64,000 nucleotides of DNA from Bradyrhizobium sp. DOA9 (GCF_000617845.2 NZ_DF820425.1:3523725-3587724), one strand, 5' to 3'; shown: positions 1-9,000, counted from the stretch's first letter. Notes: generated from the letters alone by a model not told the origin. Numbers and translations: made by a program.

Positions 1-2540
1 GCCAGGGCCGCGGCTCGGCGGCGAATTCGGCCGTGTGCTACGTGCTCGGCATCACCTCGGTCGACCCGACCAAGGTCGACCTGTTGTTCGAGCGCTTCAT
101 CTCCAAGGAACGGCTGGAGCCGCCCGATATCGACGTCGATTTCGAGCATTCGCGGCGCGAAGAGGTGATGCAATATGTCTACCGCCGCTACGGCCGCCAC
201 CGCGCCGCGATCATCGCCACCGTCATCCATTACCGCCCGCGCAGCGCCATCCGCGACGTCGGCAAGGCGCTCGGCCTGACCGAGGACGTCACCGCCGCGC
301 TCGCCGATACCGTCTGGGGCAGCTGGGGCAAGGGCCTCAACGACATGCAGGTCCGGCAGGCCGGGCTCGATCCGCAAAATCCCATGATCAATCTCGCGGT
401 CGAGCTCGCGACCGAGCTGATCGAATTCCCGCGCCATCTTTCCCAGCATGTCGGCGGCTATGTGCTGACCCAGGACCGGCTCGACACCTATGTGCCGATC
501 GGCAATGCCGCGATGGACGACCGCACCTTCATCGAATGGGACAAGGACGACGTCGACGCGCTTCATATGATGAAGGTCGACGTGCTCGCCCTGGGCATGC
601 TGACCTGCATCAGGAAATGTTTCGATCTGATCGACCAGCACAAGGGCGAGCGTTTTGTGCTGGCGAGCGTCCCGCAGGACGATCCCAACGTCTATGACAT
701 GCTGTGCCGCGGGGAATCGCTCGGCGTGTTCCAGGTCGAGAGCCGCGCCCAGATGAACATGCTGCCGCGGCTGAAGCCGCGCACCTTCTACGATCTCGTC
801 ATCGAGGTCGCGATCGTGCGTCCCGGGCCGATCCAGGGCGACATGGTGCATCCTTACTTGCGGCGGCGGAACGGGCTGGAAAAGGTGAGCTATCCGTCTC
901 CGTCGCCGGAGCATGGCGACAAGGACGAACTCTACAAGGTGCTGCACAAGACGCTCGGTGTCCCGCTGTTCCAGGAGCAGGCGATGCGCATCGCGATCGA
1001 GGCCGCACATTTCACCTCCGAGGAAGCCAACGGCCTGCGCCGCTCGATGGCGACCTTCCGCAATGTCGGCACCATCGGCCAATACGAGGAGAAGCTGATC
1101 GGCAACATGGTCGCCCGCGGCTACGACCCCAATTTCGCCAAAAGCTGCTTTGACCAGATCAAGGGATTTGGCTCCTACGGCTTTCCGGAGAGCCATGCCG
1201 CGAGCTTTGCGCAGCTGGTCTACATCTCGTCGTGGCTGAAGCACTATCATCCCGACGCCTTCTGCTGCGGTCTGTTGAACTCGCAGCCGATGGGCTTTTA
1301 TGCGCCGGCGCAGATCGTCGGCGATGCCCGCAAGAACGGTGTCGAGGTCCGCGACATCGACGTGTCCTACAGCTTTGCGCAGAACACGCTGGAGCAGGGG
1401 AGCGGCAAGTACTGCGCCGTGCGCCTCGGCTTCCGCCAGATCGACGGCTTCCATTGGCTGGATGAAGATGAAGAGAGACTGAAACGCTCCCAGCTGTCAT
1501 TCCGGGATTTGCCTGAAGAATCTTCCGTGATTGGGCCGGTCTTGCCGCAGGCTCCGTTCACCTCTCCCCAACGGGGAGAGGTCGATTTGCTCCTCGCGAT
1601 GCGAAGCATCGTCGAGTGCAAATCGGGTGAGGGGGCTCAGGTCCCTCGAGAGACCCCACCCCTCACCCGCGCCTTCGGCGCGACCTCTCCCTATGGGAGA
1701 GGTGTAGCACCTCCGATGCCTCAGCAGGACTGGGCCGACCGCATCGTCGCCGCGCGCAACCGTCGCCCCTTCACGTCACTGGAAGATTTCGCCCGCGACA
1801 CCGGCCTGCCCAAGCGCGCGCTGATCCTCTTGGCGGACGCCGATGCGTTCCGCTCGCTCGGGCTCGACCGCCGCGAGGCGCTGTGGCAGGTGCGGCGGCT
1901 GCCCGACGACGTGCCGCTGCCGCTGTTCGAGGCGGCGACCGCGCGCGAGCAGCCGGACGAAGGCGCAAAACCGCTGCCGGTGATGCCGCGCGCCGAGCAG
2001 GTGGTCGCGGACTACCAGACCATCCGGCTGTCGCTGAAGGGGCACCCGATGGAATTCCTGCGCGAGATGTTGACGCGCGAGCGTATCGTCGCCTGCAAGG
2101 AGATCAGCCATGAGAACGAGCGGCGCCGCGTCCGCTGCGCCGGCGTGGTCCTGGTGCGGCAGCGGCCGGGCAGCGCCAGCGGCGTCGTGTTCATGACGCT
2201 GGAGGACGAAACCGGCATCGCCAATGTCGTGGTCTGGCCCAAGATCATGGAGCAGTACCGGAAAGAGGTGATGGGCGCGCGCCTCATCGAGGTACAGGGC
2301 TATATCCAGAGCAGCCCGGAGAAGGTGACGCATCTGATCGCCCAGCGCATGGTCGACCGCTCGCACGATCTTGTCGGCCTCGCCAACGATGCGCTCAGCC
2401 GCAAGCATCCGCTGCCCGCAGGCACCACCGTGGTCGAGCCGCTCAACGAAGATCCCCGCGCCCTTACGGATATGCCAGCGCAAAAAATCCGTCACCCCCG
2501 CAACGTCCGCATCCTGCCACCGTCGCGGGATTTTCATTGA
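1..2540 (+). CDS. dnaE2: error-prone DNA polymerase DnaE2 (ImuC), 5'-truncated
   Basis: C-family polymerase alpha subunit used in SOS-induced, mutagenic translesion synthesis, normally with ImuA and ImuB. The reading frame is open from base 3 and the window begins inside the gene, so the PHP domain and start lie upstream. The first residues (QGRGSAANSAVCYVLG) and the catalytic motif PDIDVDFEH are DnaE-type palm signatures; the helix-hairpin-helix (RPFTSLEDFARDTGLPKRAL) and the C-terminal OB fold (GVVFMTLEDETGIANVVVWP) follow. Between the fingers/thumb part and the HhH region there are about 55 extra residues encoded by a palindromic repeat (about 1551-1716) that keeps the frame. ImuA/ImuB would be expected upstream, outside the window. 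No frameshift is seen, so the product is probably full length. Confidence 0.95.
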   Translation, partial: QGRGSAANSAVCYVLGITSVDPTKVDLLFERFISKERLEPPDIDVDFEHSRREEVMQYVYRRYGRHRAAIIATVIHYRPRSAIRDVGKALGLTEDVTAALADTVWGSWGKGLNDMQVRQAGLDPQNPMINLAVELATELIEFPRHLSQHVGGYVLTQDRLDTYVPIGNAAMDDRTFIEWDKDDVDALHMMKVDVLALGMLTCIRKCFDLIDQHKGERFVLASVPQDDPNVYDMLCRGESLGVFQVESRAQMNMLPRLKPRTFYDLVIEVAIVRPGPIQGDMVHPYLRRRNGLEKVSYPSPSPEHGDKDELYKVLHKTLGVPLFQEQAMRIAIEAAHFTSEEANGLRRSMATFRNVGTIGQYEEKLIGNMVARGYDPNFAKSCFDQIKGFGSYGFPESHAASFAQLVYISSWLKHYHPDAFCCGLLNSQPMGFYAPAQIVGDARKNGVEVRDIDVSYSFAQNTLEQGSGKYCAVRLGFRQIDGFHWLDEDEERLKRSQLSFRDLPEESSVIGPVLPQAPFTSPQRGEVDLLLAMRSIVECKSGEGAQVPRETPPLTRAFGATSPYGRGVAPPMPQQDWADRIVAARNRRPFTSLEDFARDTGLPKRALILLADADAFRSLGLDRREALWQVRRLPDDVPLPLFEAATAREQPDEGAKPLPVMPRAEQVVADYQTIRLSLKGHPMEFLREMLTRERIVACKEISHENERRRVRCAGVVLVRQRPGSASGVVFMTLEDETGIANVVVWPKIMEQYRKEVMGARLIEVQGYIQSSPEKVTHLIAQRMVDRSHDLVGLANDALSRKHPLPAGTTVVEPLNEDPRALTDMPAQKIRHPRNVRILPPSRDFH
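1551..1716. repeat. palindromic repeat element inserted in frame inside dnaE2
   Basis: The segment is built of nested inverted repeats: a hairpin at 1561-1581 (CCTCTCCCCAACGGGGAGAGG), a second of the same kind at 1683-1703 (ACCTCTCCCTATGGGAGAGGT), pairing arms GGGTGAGGGG (1625-1634) with CCCCTCACCC (1659-1668), and a small hairpin GATGCGAAGCATC (1599-1611). This architecture is normally intergenic in Bradyrhizobium. Here it is translated in frame as low-complexity residues (TSPQRGEVDLL ... TSPYGRGVAP). Boundaries are approximate. Confidence 0.8.
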
Positions 2541-2565
2541 CTGCAAGGCGCGCTGCCCGCCACGC

Positions 2566-2645
2566 CGTCATTGCGAGCGCAGCGAAGCAATCCACACTGT
2601 CTCCGCGACGGGATCCTGGATTGCTTCGCTGCGCTCGCAATGACG
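2566..2645. repeat. dispersed palindromic repeat, family A
   Basis: A long inverted repeat whose arms start CGTCATTGCGAGCGCAGCG and end with the complement (CGCTGCGCTCGCAATGACG). Related copies lie at 3633-3756, 28353-28432, 42624-42711 and 52025-52111, all intergenic. The RNA could fold into a long hairpin and may act as a transcript end or RNA-stability element for dnaE2 and the convergent gene. Confidence 0.85.
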
Positions 2646-2678
2646 GTTGTTGCAATGACGGCGCGCTCATTCTCAGTT

Positions 2679-2757
2679 GCCCGGGCTTGACCCGGGCATC
2701 CATGTCTTCCTGCGTTCGCTAGACCGCGTGGATGGCCGGGTCAAGCCCGGCCATGAC
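2679..2757. repeat. dispersed palindromic repeat, second family
   Basis: Arms GCCCGGGCTTGACCCGGGCAT and ATGGCCGGGTCAAGCCCGGCC flank a short unpaired loop. It is a different repeat family from the neighbouring element at 2566-2645, and both lie between the convergent dnaE2 and SDR genes. No T-run follows, so it is not a standard intrinsic terminator. Confidence 0.7.
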
Positions 2758-2795
2758 GGAGGAGAGAGTTCGGCAACCTATACTCTAGCTTCCCC

Positions 2796-3566
2796 CTAAA
2801 AATTCACCCGGTTCGAGATCGCACCGTCCACGACGAGATTCGACCCCGTGGTGAATCCCGACACCGGGCTCGCCAGAAACACCGCCGCGCTCGCGATCTC
2901 CTGCGGTGTCGCCATGCGGCCGGTCGGATTGCGCTTCATCGCGTCGTTGTACCGCTCCGGCATGTTCTTCTCGATCATTTCCCAGACGCCGCCCTTGAAA
3001 TAGACGGTGCCGGGCGAGACGACATTCACGCGGATCTTCTTCCTCGCGTATTGCCGCGCCAGCCCCTTGGCCATGTGGATCAGCGCGGCCTTGATCGGGC
3101 CGTAGGAGCTGGCCGTGTCCGCCTGCGCCGCGGCGATCGACGAGATGATCACGAAGGCCGCATCGCCGCCTTCGGCGCTGCTTGTCTCGAGGAACGGCCG
3201 GGCGGCGTCGAAGGCGTGCACGGCGCCGAGCACGTCGAGCCGGAAATTCTGCTCCCAGGATGCGGGATCGTGCCCTTGCGCCATTGCGCCGGCATTGGAG
3301 AACAGCAGGTCGATGCCGCCGAGATCTTTCGCAGCCGTCTCGATCCAGCCTTTCAGCGCCGCGCCGTCGGTGACGTCGACCGTGCCGCCGGTGGCGCGGA
3401 TGCCGCTCGCCTTCAACTCCGCAACGGTTGTCGCAACCTGATCGGCGTTGCGCGCGCACACCGCGACATTGGCGCCTTCACCGGCCAGCGTCGCCGCAAT
3501 CGCCCGCCCGATGCCGCGCGTGCCGCCGAGCACGACGGCGTTCTTGCCCTTGAGACCGAGATCCAT
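2796..3566 (-). CDS. SDR family oxidoreductase
   Basis: Short-chain dehydrogenase/reductase of 256 residues, the usual length for a classical SDR. The N-terminal Rossmann motif is GGTRGIG (TGxxxGxG type), the NAG motif is present (LLFSNAG), the catalytic Ser lies in VIISSIA and the YxxxK motif reads YGPIK. The C-terminus has the usual GFTTGSNLVVDGA stretch near the end. The start was set at MDLGLKG because AAAGGAGCC lies just upstream; a longer in-frame reading would run through an intergenic repeat. The substrate cannot be read from sequence. It stands alone on the minus strand, convergent with dnaE2. Confidence 0.9.
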   Translation of the reverse strand: MDLGLKGKNAVVLGGTRGIGRAIAATLAGEGANVAVCARNADQVATTVAELKASGIRATGGTVDVTDGAALKGWIETAAKDLGGIDLLFSNAGAMAQGHDPASWEQNFRLDVLGAVHAFDAARPFLETSSAEGGDAAFVIISSIAAAQADTASSYGPIKAALIHMAKGLARQYARKKIRVNVVSPGTVYFKGGVWEMIEKNMPERYNDAMKRNPTGRMATPQEIASAAVFLASPVSGFTTGSNLVVDGAISNRVNF

Positions 3567-3632
3567 TGTTGGCTCCTTTTTGTTGGTCCGTGCAGTGTAG
3601 CTGTTTCGAGAGACGGCCAGAAGCCTCCAGGT

Positions 3633-3756
3633 CGTCATTGCGAGGAGCTCTTGCGACGAAGCAATCCAGAAATGCATCCGCGGAAAGGTCCTGGATTGCT
3701 TCGCGCAGCCTGTCATGGGGCCGCGCCGCGCGCGGACCCGTTGGCTCGCAATGACG
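3633..3756. repeat. dispersed palindromic repeat, family A (long variant)
   Basis: Starts CGTCATTGCGAGGAGCTC and ends GGCTCGCAATGACG, so both outer arms match the copies at 2566 and 42624. It has an extra internal GC-rich segment, which makes it about 124 bp instead of 80-88 bp. It fills most of the gap upstream of the SDR gene. Confidence 0.75.
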
Positions 3757-3776
3757 TGGAGAGAAATGTGCGCCCT

Positions 3777-4064
3777 TCACTCCGGCGCGGCCCCGACCGG
3801 CGGACCGCCGGGCGGGCGGTGCAGGAACGTCAGCGAGACATAGGCGCCGGTCCAGGAGCCGATCGCGGCGAAGGCGACATAGAAGGCGTTCTCGGTGTAG
3901 CTGATCACGGCGTAGGAGGAGAGCAGGTACCAGACCGCGCTCCAGTTCGCAGCGGGGATGCGTTTGCGCGCGATCACGGCCGAGGTGAACATGACATAGA
4001 CGGCGTCGGTGGCCGCCGTCGCGATGAATACGGCACCTGCGATGAGGGGATCGATGGCGGCCAT
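3777..4064 (-). CDS. small integral membrane protein, unknown function
   Basis: A 95-residue protein with about three hydrophobic segments (IAGAVFIATAATDAVYVMF, WYLLSSYAVISYTENAFYVAF and SWTGAYVSLTFL) and a proline-rich C-terminal tail. The start at MAAIDPLIAG is favoured by AAAGGA upstream; an alternative start lies seven codons earlier. I do not recognise a named family. It is probably an inner-membrane protein. Its neighbours (SDR gene downstream, CoA-transferase remnant divergent upstream) give no clue to its role. Confidence 0.65.
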   Translation of the reverse strand: MAAIDPLIAGAVFIATAATDAVYVMFTSAVIARKRIPAANWSAVWYLLSSYAVISYTENAFYVAFAAIGSWTGAYVSLTFLHRPPGGPPVGAAPE

Positions 4065-4133
4065 TGCATTCCTTTCTGCGATCATGACACGGTCGCGAAA
4101 AGTACAGCAAATGAGCAGGGAGAGAAGCAGTCA

Positions 4134-4292
4134 TGCACAGCCCCGCCGACATTCTCGAGGGCATCTGGACCTCCGCCCGAGGCGATCCGACTGCGCTCGG
4201 CCGCGTGCGGCTGACCGGCGAGGAGCCGCAAATCCCGTCCTCGTTGCCGTCGCCGGCCAGACCATGATCGCGGCGGCCGCCCTTGGATTGAA
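4134..4292 (+). pseudogene. CoA-transferase (CaiB/BaiF type) N-terminal remnant
   Basis: Starting at ATG 4134 the frame reads MHSPADILEGIWTSARGDP and then VRLTGEEPQIPSS, which I recognise as the N-terminus of a family III CoA-transferase common in Bradyrhizobium. The original frame then hits a stop at about 4265. The homology continues in another frame as VAVAGQTMIAAAAL, consistent with a deletion of roughly 7 bases (inferred against the family pattern SSFRVAVAGQT). After about 4292 similarity to the family is lost, so the rest of the gene (normally over 400 residues) is missing. Confidence 0.6.
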
Positions 4293-4517
4293 CGGCCCGG
4301 ATCTTACGGGAGAGGTCGTACATGCTGCGTTCATAGAACACATGCAATCTGGCTTCGGCGCGTTGAACGCGGTGCAGCATTCCGTTCGGCTGTCGACAAC
4401 GCCGGCGCAATGGAGCCCCCCGGCAATGCGCTCGGCGGTCATCCGGCACGAAGCTGACATGAAGCTGACAAGTCGCAAACTTTTAACGCCAACGCGGGGT
4501 GTCCTGCGCTTTTTAGG
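4293..4517. other. gene-free stretch after the CoA-transferase remnant
   Basis: No convincing reading frame on either strand. The sequence between the broken CoA-transferase and the efflux operon is less GC-rich than its surroundings and may be leftover DNA from the event that truncated that gene. I see no repeat or inverted repeat of note here. Confidence 0.4.
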
Positions 4518-4547
4518 TTGTTTGAAATCGGAATTCGGCACTATTAG
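4518..4547 (+). promoter_or_regulatory. possible promoter for the RND efflux operon
   Basis: TTGTTT at 4518-4523 and TATTAG at 4542-4547 are separated by 18 bases and resemble a housekeeping-sigma promoter. Transcription would begin near 4554, which would leave the ATG at 4556 almost leaderless and supports the later start at 4601 for the adaptor gene. Inference from sequence only. Confidence 0.35.
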
Positions 4548-4600
4548 CGCGACCGATGAGGCAATCATTTGCCGAGATCGTCGCAGACACGACGGGCCCC

Positions 4601-5851
4601 ATGGCAGTTGAGATTACCAAGCGATTGCGCGTGATTGCAAAGCAACGGGTGGTCGCATCCGTAGTTTTACTAGCTCTCGCCGGCGCCGGTGTCGGAGCGT
4701 ACGGCTTCTTCTCTTCAGGGCCGAAGGAAAAGAAGCACTCCGAAATCTCCAGCCAGTCGCGCAGGAATGCGCAGACCTTCACGCCCACGCCGTCCGAATG
4801 GGCGACGCTGGCGATCGAACCGGTCGCCGCGAGGAGCTTCCGCGCCGAGTATGTCACCGAGGGCAAGGTCGCGGTCGACGAGGATCGCTCGACGCCGGTG
4901 TTCTCGCCCTATGCGGGCCGTGTCACCAAGCTGCTCGCAAAGCCGGGCGAGACGCTGAAGCAAGGGCAGCCGCTGTTTACGATCGAAGCCGCCGACACCG
5001 TGCAGGCCCAGAACGATTTCGTCGCGGCGATGACCTCGCAGAACAAGGCGAAGTCGGTGCTCGAGCTTTCCGACATCCAGTTCAAGCGCGCCAAGGATCT
5101 CTACGAGGGCCATGCCATTCCGCTCAAGGACTATCAGCAGGCGGAAGCGACCCAGGTGCAGGCGCAAAACGACATGCGCTCCTCGGTGACGGCGCTGGAA
5201 GCCGCGCGCAACAAGCTGCGCATCCTCGGCTTCACCGACGAGGCCATCAGGACATTCCAGGAAAAAGGCGTCATCGATCGGGAGATCACGATCTATTCGC
5301 CGATCTCCGGCACCGTCGTGCAGCGCAAGATCGGCCCGGGCCAATACGTCAATTCCGGCGCCAGCGATCCGGTCTTTGTGGTCGGCGACCTCTCGACGGT
5401 CTGGCTCACCGCCTTCGTGCGCGAGAGCGATGCGGCCGCTGTGTGCATCGGCCAGGACATCACCGTCAACGTGATGGCGCTGCCGGGCCGCCCGTTCAGC
5501 GCCAAGATCAACTACGTTGCCGCCGCGATCGACCCCGCCACCCGCCGCCTGCTGGTCCGCGCCACGATCGACAACAAGGACGGGCTGCTCAAGCCGGAAA
5601 TGTTCGCGAACGTCACGATCTATTCGGCCGGCGACCGCGCCGCGCCGGCGGTGCCGAAGCAGGCGCTGATCTACGAGGCCGACAAGGTCCGCCTCTGGGT
5701 CGCGCGTGAGGACAAGTCGGTCGAGCTGCGCCAGATCAAGATCGGTCTCATCAACGGCAACCTCGTCGAGGTCACCAGCAATCTCAAGCCCGGCGAGCAG
5801 ATCGTCACCAAAGGCAGTCTGTTCATCGACCGCGCGGCGTCCGGCAGCTGA
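4601..5851 (+). CDS. efflux RND transporter periplasmic adaptor subunit (CzcB-like)
   Basis: Membrane-fusion protein linking an inner-membrane RND pump to an outer-membrane channel. One N-terminal transmembrane anchor (VVASVVLLALAGAGVGAYGF) is followed by a barrel-sandwich/lipoyl half (VFSPYAGRVTKLLAKPGE), an alpha hairpin (about residues 130-200), the second lipoyl half (YSPISGTVVQRKIGPGQYV) and a beta-barrel domain. At 416 residues it has the normal family length. A start 15 codons earlier (4556) is possible; neither has a strong ribosome-binding site. The pump gene follows after 29 bases, so the two form an operon. Substrate is inferred as metal cations from the pump type. Confidence 0.88.
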   Translation: MAVEITKRLRVIAKQRVVASVVLLALAGAGVGAYGFFSSGPKEKKHSEISSQSRRNAQTFTPTPSEWATLAIEPVAARSFRAEYVTEGKVAVDEDRSTPVFSPYAGRVTKLLAKPGETLKQGQPLFTIEAADTVQAQNDFVAAMTSQNKAKSVLELSDIQFKRAKDLYEGHAIPLKDYQQAEATQVQAQNDMRSSVTALEAARNKLRILGFTDEAIRTFQEKGVIDREITIYSPISGTVVQRKIGPGQYVNSGASDPVFVVGDLSTVWLTAFVRESDAAAVCIGQDITVNVMALPGRPFSAKINYVAAAIDPATRRLLVRATIDNKDGLLKPEMFANVTIYSAGDRAAPAVPKQALIYEADKVRLWVAREDKSVELRQIKIGLINGNLVEVTSNLKPGEQIVTKGSLFIDRAASGS

Positions 5852-5880
5852 TCGACGACCCAAGAAAATTGAAGACCTGA

Positions 5881-8800
5881 ATGGATCGTCTCGTTGCCCT
5901 TGCCGTCAACCGGCGTTTCCTGATGGTCGGCATGTTCGCCGCCGTTCTGATCGGCGGTCTGATCGCGTTCAACCGGCTCAACATCGAGGCCTATCCCGAT
6001 CCCACCCCGCCGATGGTCGACATCGTGACGCAGAGCCCCGGCCTGTCGGCCGAGGAGATCGAGCGCTACATCACGATCCCGATCGAGACCCAGGTCGCCG
6101 GCCTGAAGAATATCACGACCATCCGCACGATCTCGCTCTACGGTCTGTCCGACGTCAAAATCCAGTTCTCCTTCGCCTACACCTATGACGAGGCGCTGCA
6201 GCAGGTGCTGAACCGCCTGGCGCAGCTCGCGCCGCTGCCCGGCAACGTGCAGCCGCAGATCTCCCCGCTCAGCCCGATCGGCGAGATCTTCCGCTATCGC
6301 CTGGTCGGCCCGCCGAATTACAGCGTGCTCGACCTCAAGACCATCCAGGACTGGATGCTGCAGCGCCGCTTCCGCGCGGTGCCCGGCGTAATCGACGTCA
6401 CCGGCTGGGGCGGCAGGAGCAAGACCTACGAGATCCAGGTCGACTTCAACAAGCTGGTCGCCAACGGCCTGACCTTGCCGCAACTGCTCCAGGCGGTCGG
6501 CAATTCCAACGTCAATGTCGGCGGCAACACCGTCAATATCGGCCAGCAATCCGCCGTCGTGCGCGGCGTCGGCCTGATCCGCTCGATCGACGACCTCGCC
6601 AACACCATGGTGGCGCAGACGGGCGGCAATCCGGTGCTGGTCAAGGACGTCGCCACCGTCACCGTCGGCCAGAAGCCACGTCTCGGCATTGCCGGCATCG
6701 ACGATTCCGACGACATCGTGCAGGGCATCGTCCTGATGCGGCGCGGCGAGCAGAGCTCGCCGACCATCAAGCGCGTCCACGAGCTCGTCCAGCAGATCAA
6801 CAACTCCAGCATCCTGCCGCCCGGCGTGCGCATCGAGCGCATCTACGACCGCGGCGACCTGATCGAGCTCACCACCCACACGGTGCTGCACAACATGGTG
6901 ATCGGCATCCTGCTGATCGTGCTGTTGCAGTGGATCTTCCTCGGCGATCTCCGCAGCGCGTTGATCGTCGGCGCCACCATCCCGTTCGCGCTGTTCTTCG
7001 CCGTCATCATCCTGGTGCTGCGCGGGGAATCGGCCAACCTGCTGTCGGTCGGCGCGATCGATTTCGGCCTGATCGTCGATGCCACCGTGATCATGGTGGA
7101 GGCGATCTTCCGGCGTCTGACGCAAACGACGCCGATGTCGGAAGCCGAGCATATGTCTTCCGAGACGCTGTTCGGCATGAAGAGCCATGCCATCCTCAGC
7201 GCGGCCGCCGACGTCTCGCGATCGATCTTCTTTGCGGCCGCGATCATCATCGCGGCCTTCCTGCCGCTGTTCACGCTGTCTGGCGTGGAGGGCAATATCT
7301 TCGGCCCGATGGCGCGCACCTATGCCTATGCGCTGGCCGGCGGTCTGCTTGCGACCTTCACCGTGACTCCCGCACTGTCCGCGATCATCCTGCCCGCGCA
7401 TGTCGAGGAGACCGAGACCAAGGTGATGCTGATTCTGCACCGGCTCTACATGCCCGTGCTGAATTGGGCGGTCGCCCATCGCAACATCGTCCTCGGCGGT
7501 GCGGTCGGCCTCGTGCTGATGACGGTGGCGCTCAGCCGGCTGCTCGGCCTCGAATTCCTGCCGAAGCTGGAGGAGGGCAATCTCTGGATCCGTGCCACGC
7601 TGCCGCCGACCATCTCGCTCCAGGAAGGCAACAGCTACGTCAACGAGATGCGCAAGGTGATCCGCGCCCGGCCCGAGGTCGAATCCGTCGTGTCGCAGCA
7701 CGGTCGTCCCGACGACGGCACCGACGCCGCCGGCTTCTTCAACGCCGAGTTCTTCGCGCCGCTCAAGCCCGTGAGCCAATGGCCCGGCACCCGCGACAAG
7801 GAAGAGCTGACCGCGCAATTGCTCAAACAGCTCGACGATCGCTTCCCCGGCGTCGAGTTCAACTTCTCGCAATATCTGCAGGACAACGTCTCCGAAGCCG
7901 TCTCCGGCGTGAAGGGCGAGAACTCGATCAAGCTGTTCGGTAGCGACCTCCAGGCGCTCACCGACACCGCCAACAAGATCAAGCAGGTGCTGTCGACCGT
8001 GCAGGGCGTGACCGACCTTGCCGTGTTCACCTCGCTGGGGCAGCCGACCGTTCAGATCGACATCGACCGCGCCAAGGCAGCGCGATACGGCCTTGCACCG
8101 GGCGACATCAACGCCACCATCAAGGTCGCGATCGGCGGCGACACCGCCGGCGACCTCTACGAGCCCGGAAGCGACCGCCACTTCCCGATCATCGTCCGCC
8201 TCGCGCCGGAATATCGCCGTAGCGCCGAGGCGATCCAGAATTTGCGGATCGGCGCGCCCGGGTCGAACGGCACCGTCACGCAAATCCCCTTGAGCGAGGT
8301 CGCGACCATCAGCCTCGTCTCCGGCGCCGCCTACATCTATCGCGAGCAGCAGGAGCGCTATCTGCCGATCAAGTTCTCGGTGCGCGAACGCGATCTCGGC
8401 AGCGCGATCAGCGAGGCGCAGCAGAAGATCGCCGAGCAGGTGCAGCTGCCGGCGGGCTCGCACATGGAATGGGTCGGCGAGTTCGGCAATCTCCAGGACG
8501 CGATCCGGCGGCTCTCGATCGTGGTGCCGATCTCGCTGGCGCTGATCGGCGTGCTGCTCTGGTTCAACTTCGGCTCGATGACCGACACGCTGCTCGCGAT
8601 GAGCGTGATCCCGATGGCGATCTTCGGCGGCGTGCTCGGCCTCTTGATCTCGGGCACCGCGTTCAGCGTCTCCGCGGCGATCGGCTTCATCGCGCTGTTC
8701 GGCATCGCGGTGATGGACGGCATCATCATCCTGTCCCAGTTCAACCAGCTGATCGAAGAGGGCATGGACCGCATGAGCGCCGTGGTGCGCACCGGCGAGC

Positions 8801-8997
8801 TGCAGCTCCGTCCGGTGCTGATGACCTGCGTCGTCGCAGGCGTCGGCCTCCTGCCGGCGGCGCTGTCGGAAGGCATCGGCTCACAGGTGCAGAAGCCGCT
8901 CGCGGTCGTCGTCGTCACCGGCATGATGCTGGCGCCGGTCGTGATCCTCGTGACCCTGCCGGTCCTGATTTCCTTCTTCTCCCGCCGCGCGCGTTGA
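5881..8997 (+). CDS. CusA/CzcA family heavy-metal efflux RND transporter
   Basis: Inner-membrane proton-driven RND pump of 1038 residues with the usual duplicated layout: TM1 near the N-terminus (MVGMFAAVLIGGLIAF), a large periplasmic loop, TM2-6, then the repeat. The TM4 signature DFGLIVDATVIMVE carries the acidic residues D394, D400 and E407 expected of the metal (HME) subgroup, though Ala-Thr replaces the more usual Gly-Ala after the second Asp. The start of the protein (NRLNIEAYPDPTPPMVDI) also fits the CzcA/CusA group. No outer-membrane partner gene is in the operon; a TolC-like gene lies 1.6 kb away on the other strand. Metal specificity cannot be read. Confidence 0.92.
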   Translation: MDRLVALAVNRRFLMVGMFAAVLIGGLIAFNRLNIEAYPDPTPPMVDIVTQSPGLSAEEIERYITIPIETQVAGLKNITTIRTISLYGLSDVKIQFSFAYTYDEALQQVLNRLAQLAPLPGNVQPQISPLSPIGEIFRYRLVGPPNYSVLDLKTIQDWMLQRRFRAVPGVIDVTGWGGRSKTYEIQVDFNKLVANGLTLPQLLQAVGNSNVNVGGNTVNIGQQSAVVRGVGLIRSIDDLANTMVAQTGGNPVLVKDVATVTVGQKPRLGIAGIDDSDDIVQGIVLMRRGEQSSPTIKRVHELVQQINNSSILPPGVRIERIYDRGDLIELTTHTVLHNMVIGILLIVLLQWIFLGDLRSALIVGATIPFALFFAVIILVLRGESANLLSVGAIDFGLIVDATVIMVEAIFRRLTQTTPMSEAEHMSSETLFGMKSHAILSAAADVSRSIFFAAAIIIAAFLPLFTLSGVEGNIFGPMARTYAYALAGGLLATFTVTPALSAIILPAHVEETETKVMLILHRLYMPVLNWAVAHRNIVLGGAVGLVLMTVALSRLLGLEFLPKLEEGNLWIRATLPPTISLQEGNSYVNEMRKVIRARPEVESVVSQHGRPDDGTDAAGFFNAEFFAPLKPVSQWPGTRDKEELTAQLLKQLDDRFPGVEFNFSQYLQDNVSEAVSGVKGENSIKLFGSDLQALTDTANKIKQVLSTVQGVTDLAVFTSLGQPTVQIDIDRAKAARYGLAPGDINATIKVAIGGDTAGDLYEPGSDRHFPIIVRLAPEYRRSAEAIQNLRIGAPGSNGTVTQIPLSEVATISLVSGAAYIYREQQERYLPIKFSVRERDLGSAISEAQQKIAEQVQLPAGSHMEWVGEFGNLQDAIRRLSIVVPISLALIGVLLWFNFGSMTDTLLAMSVIPMAIFGGVLGLLISGTAFSVSAAIGFIALFGIAVMDGIIILSQFNQLIEEGMDRMSAVVRTGELQLRPVLMTCVVAGVGLLPAALSEGIGSQVQKPLAVVVVTGMMLAPVVILVTLPVLISFFSRRAR

Positions 8998-9000
8998 TCG

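Noticed and set aside
5671..8463. 930-codon open frame on the minus strand opposite the RND genes
   Set aside because: Composition is Arg/Asp/Gly/His-heavy with no domain; the plus strand encodes clear RND proteins. It is a high-GC antisense shadow.
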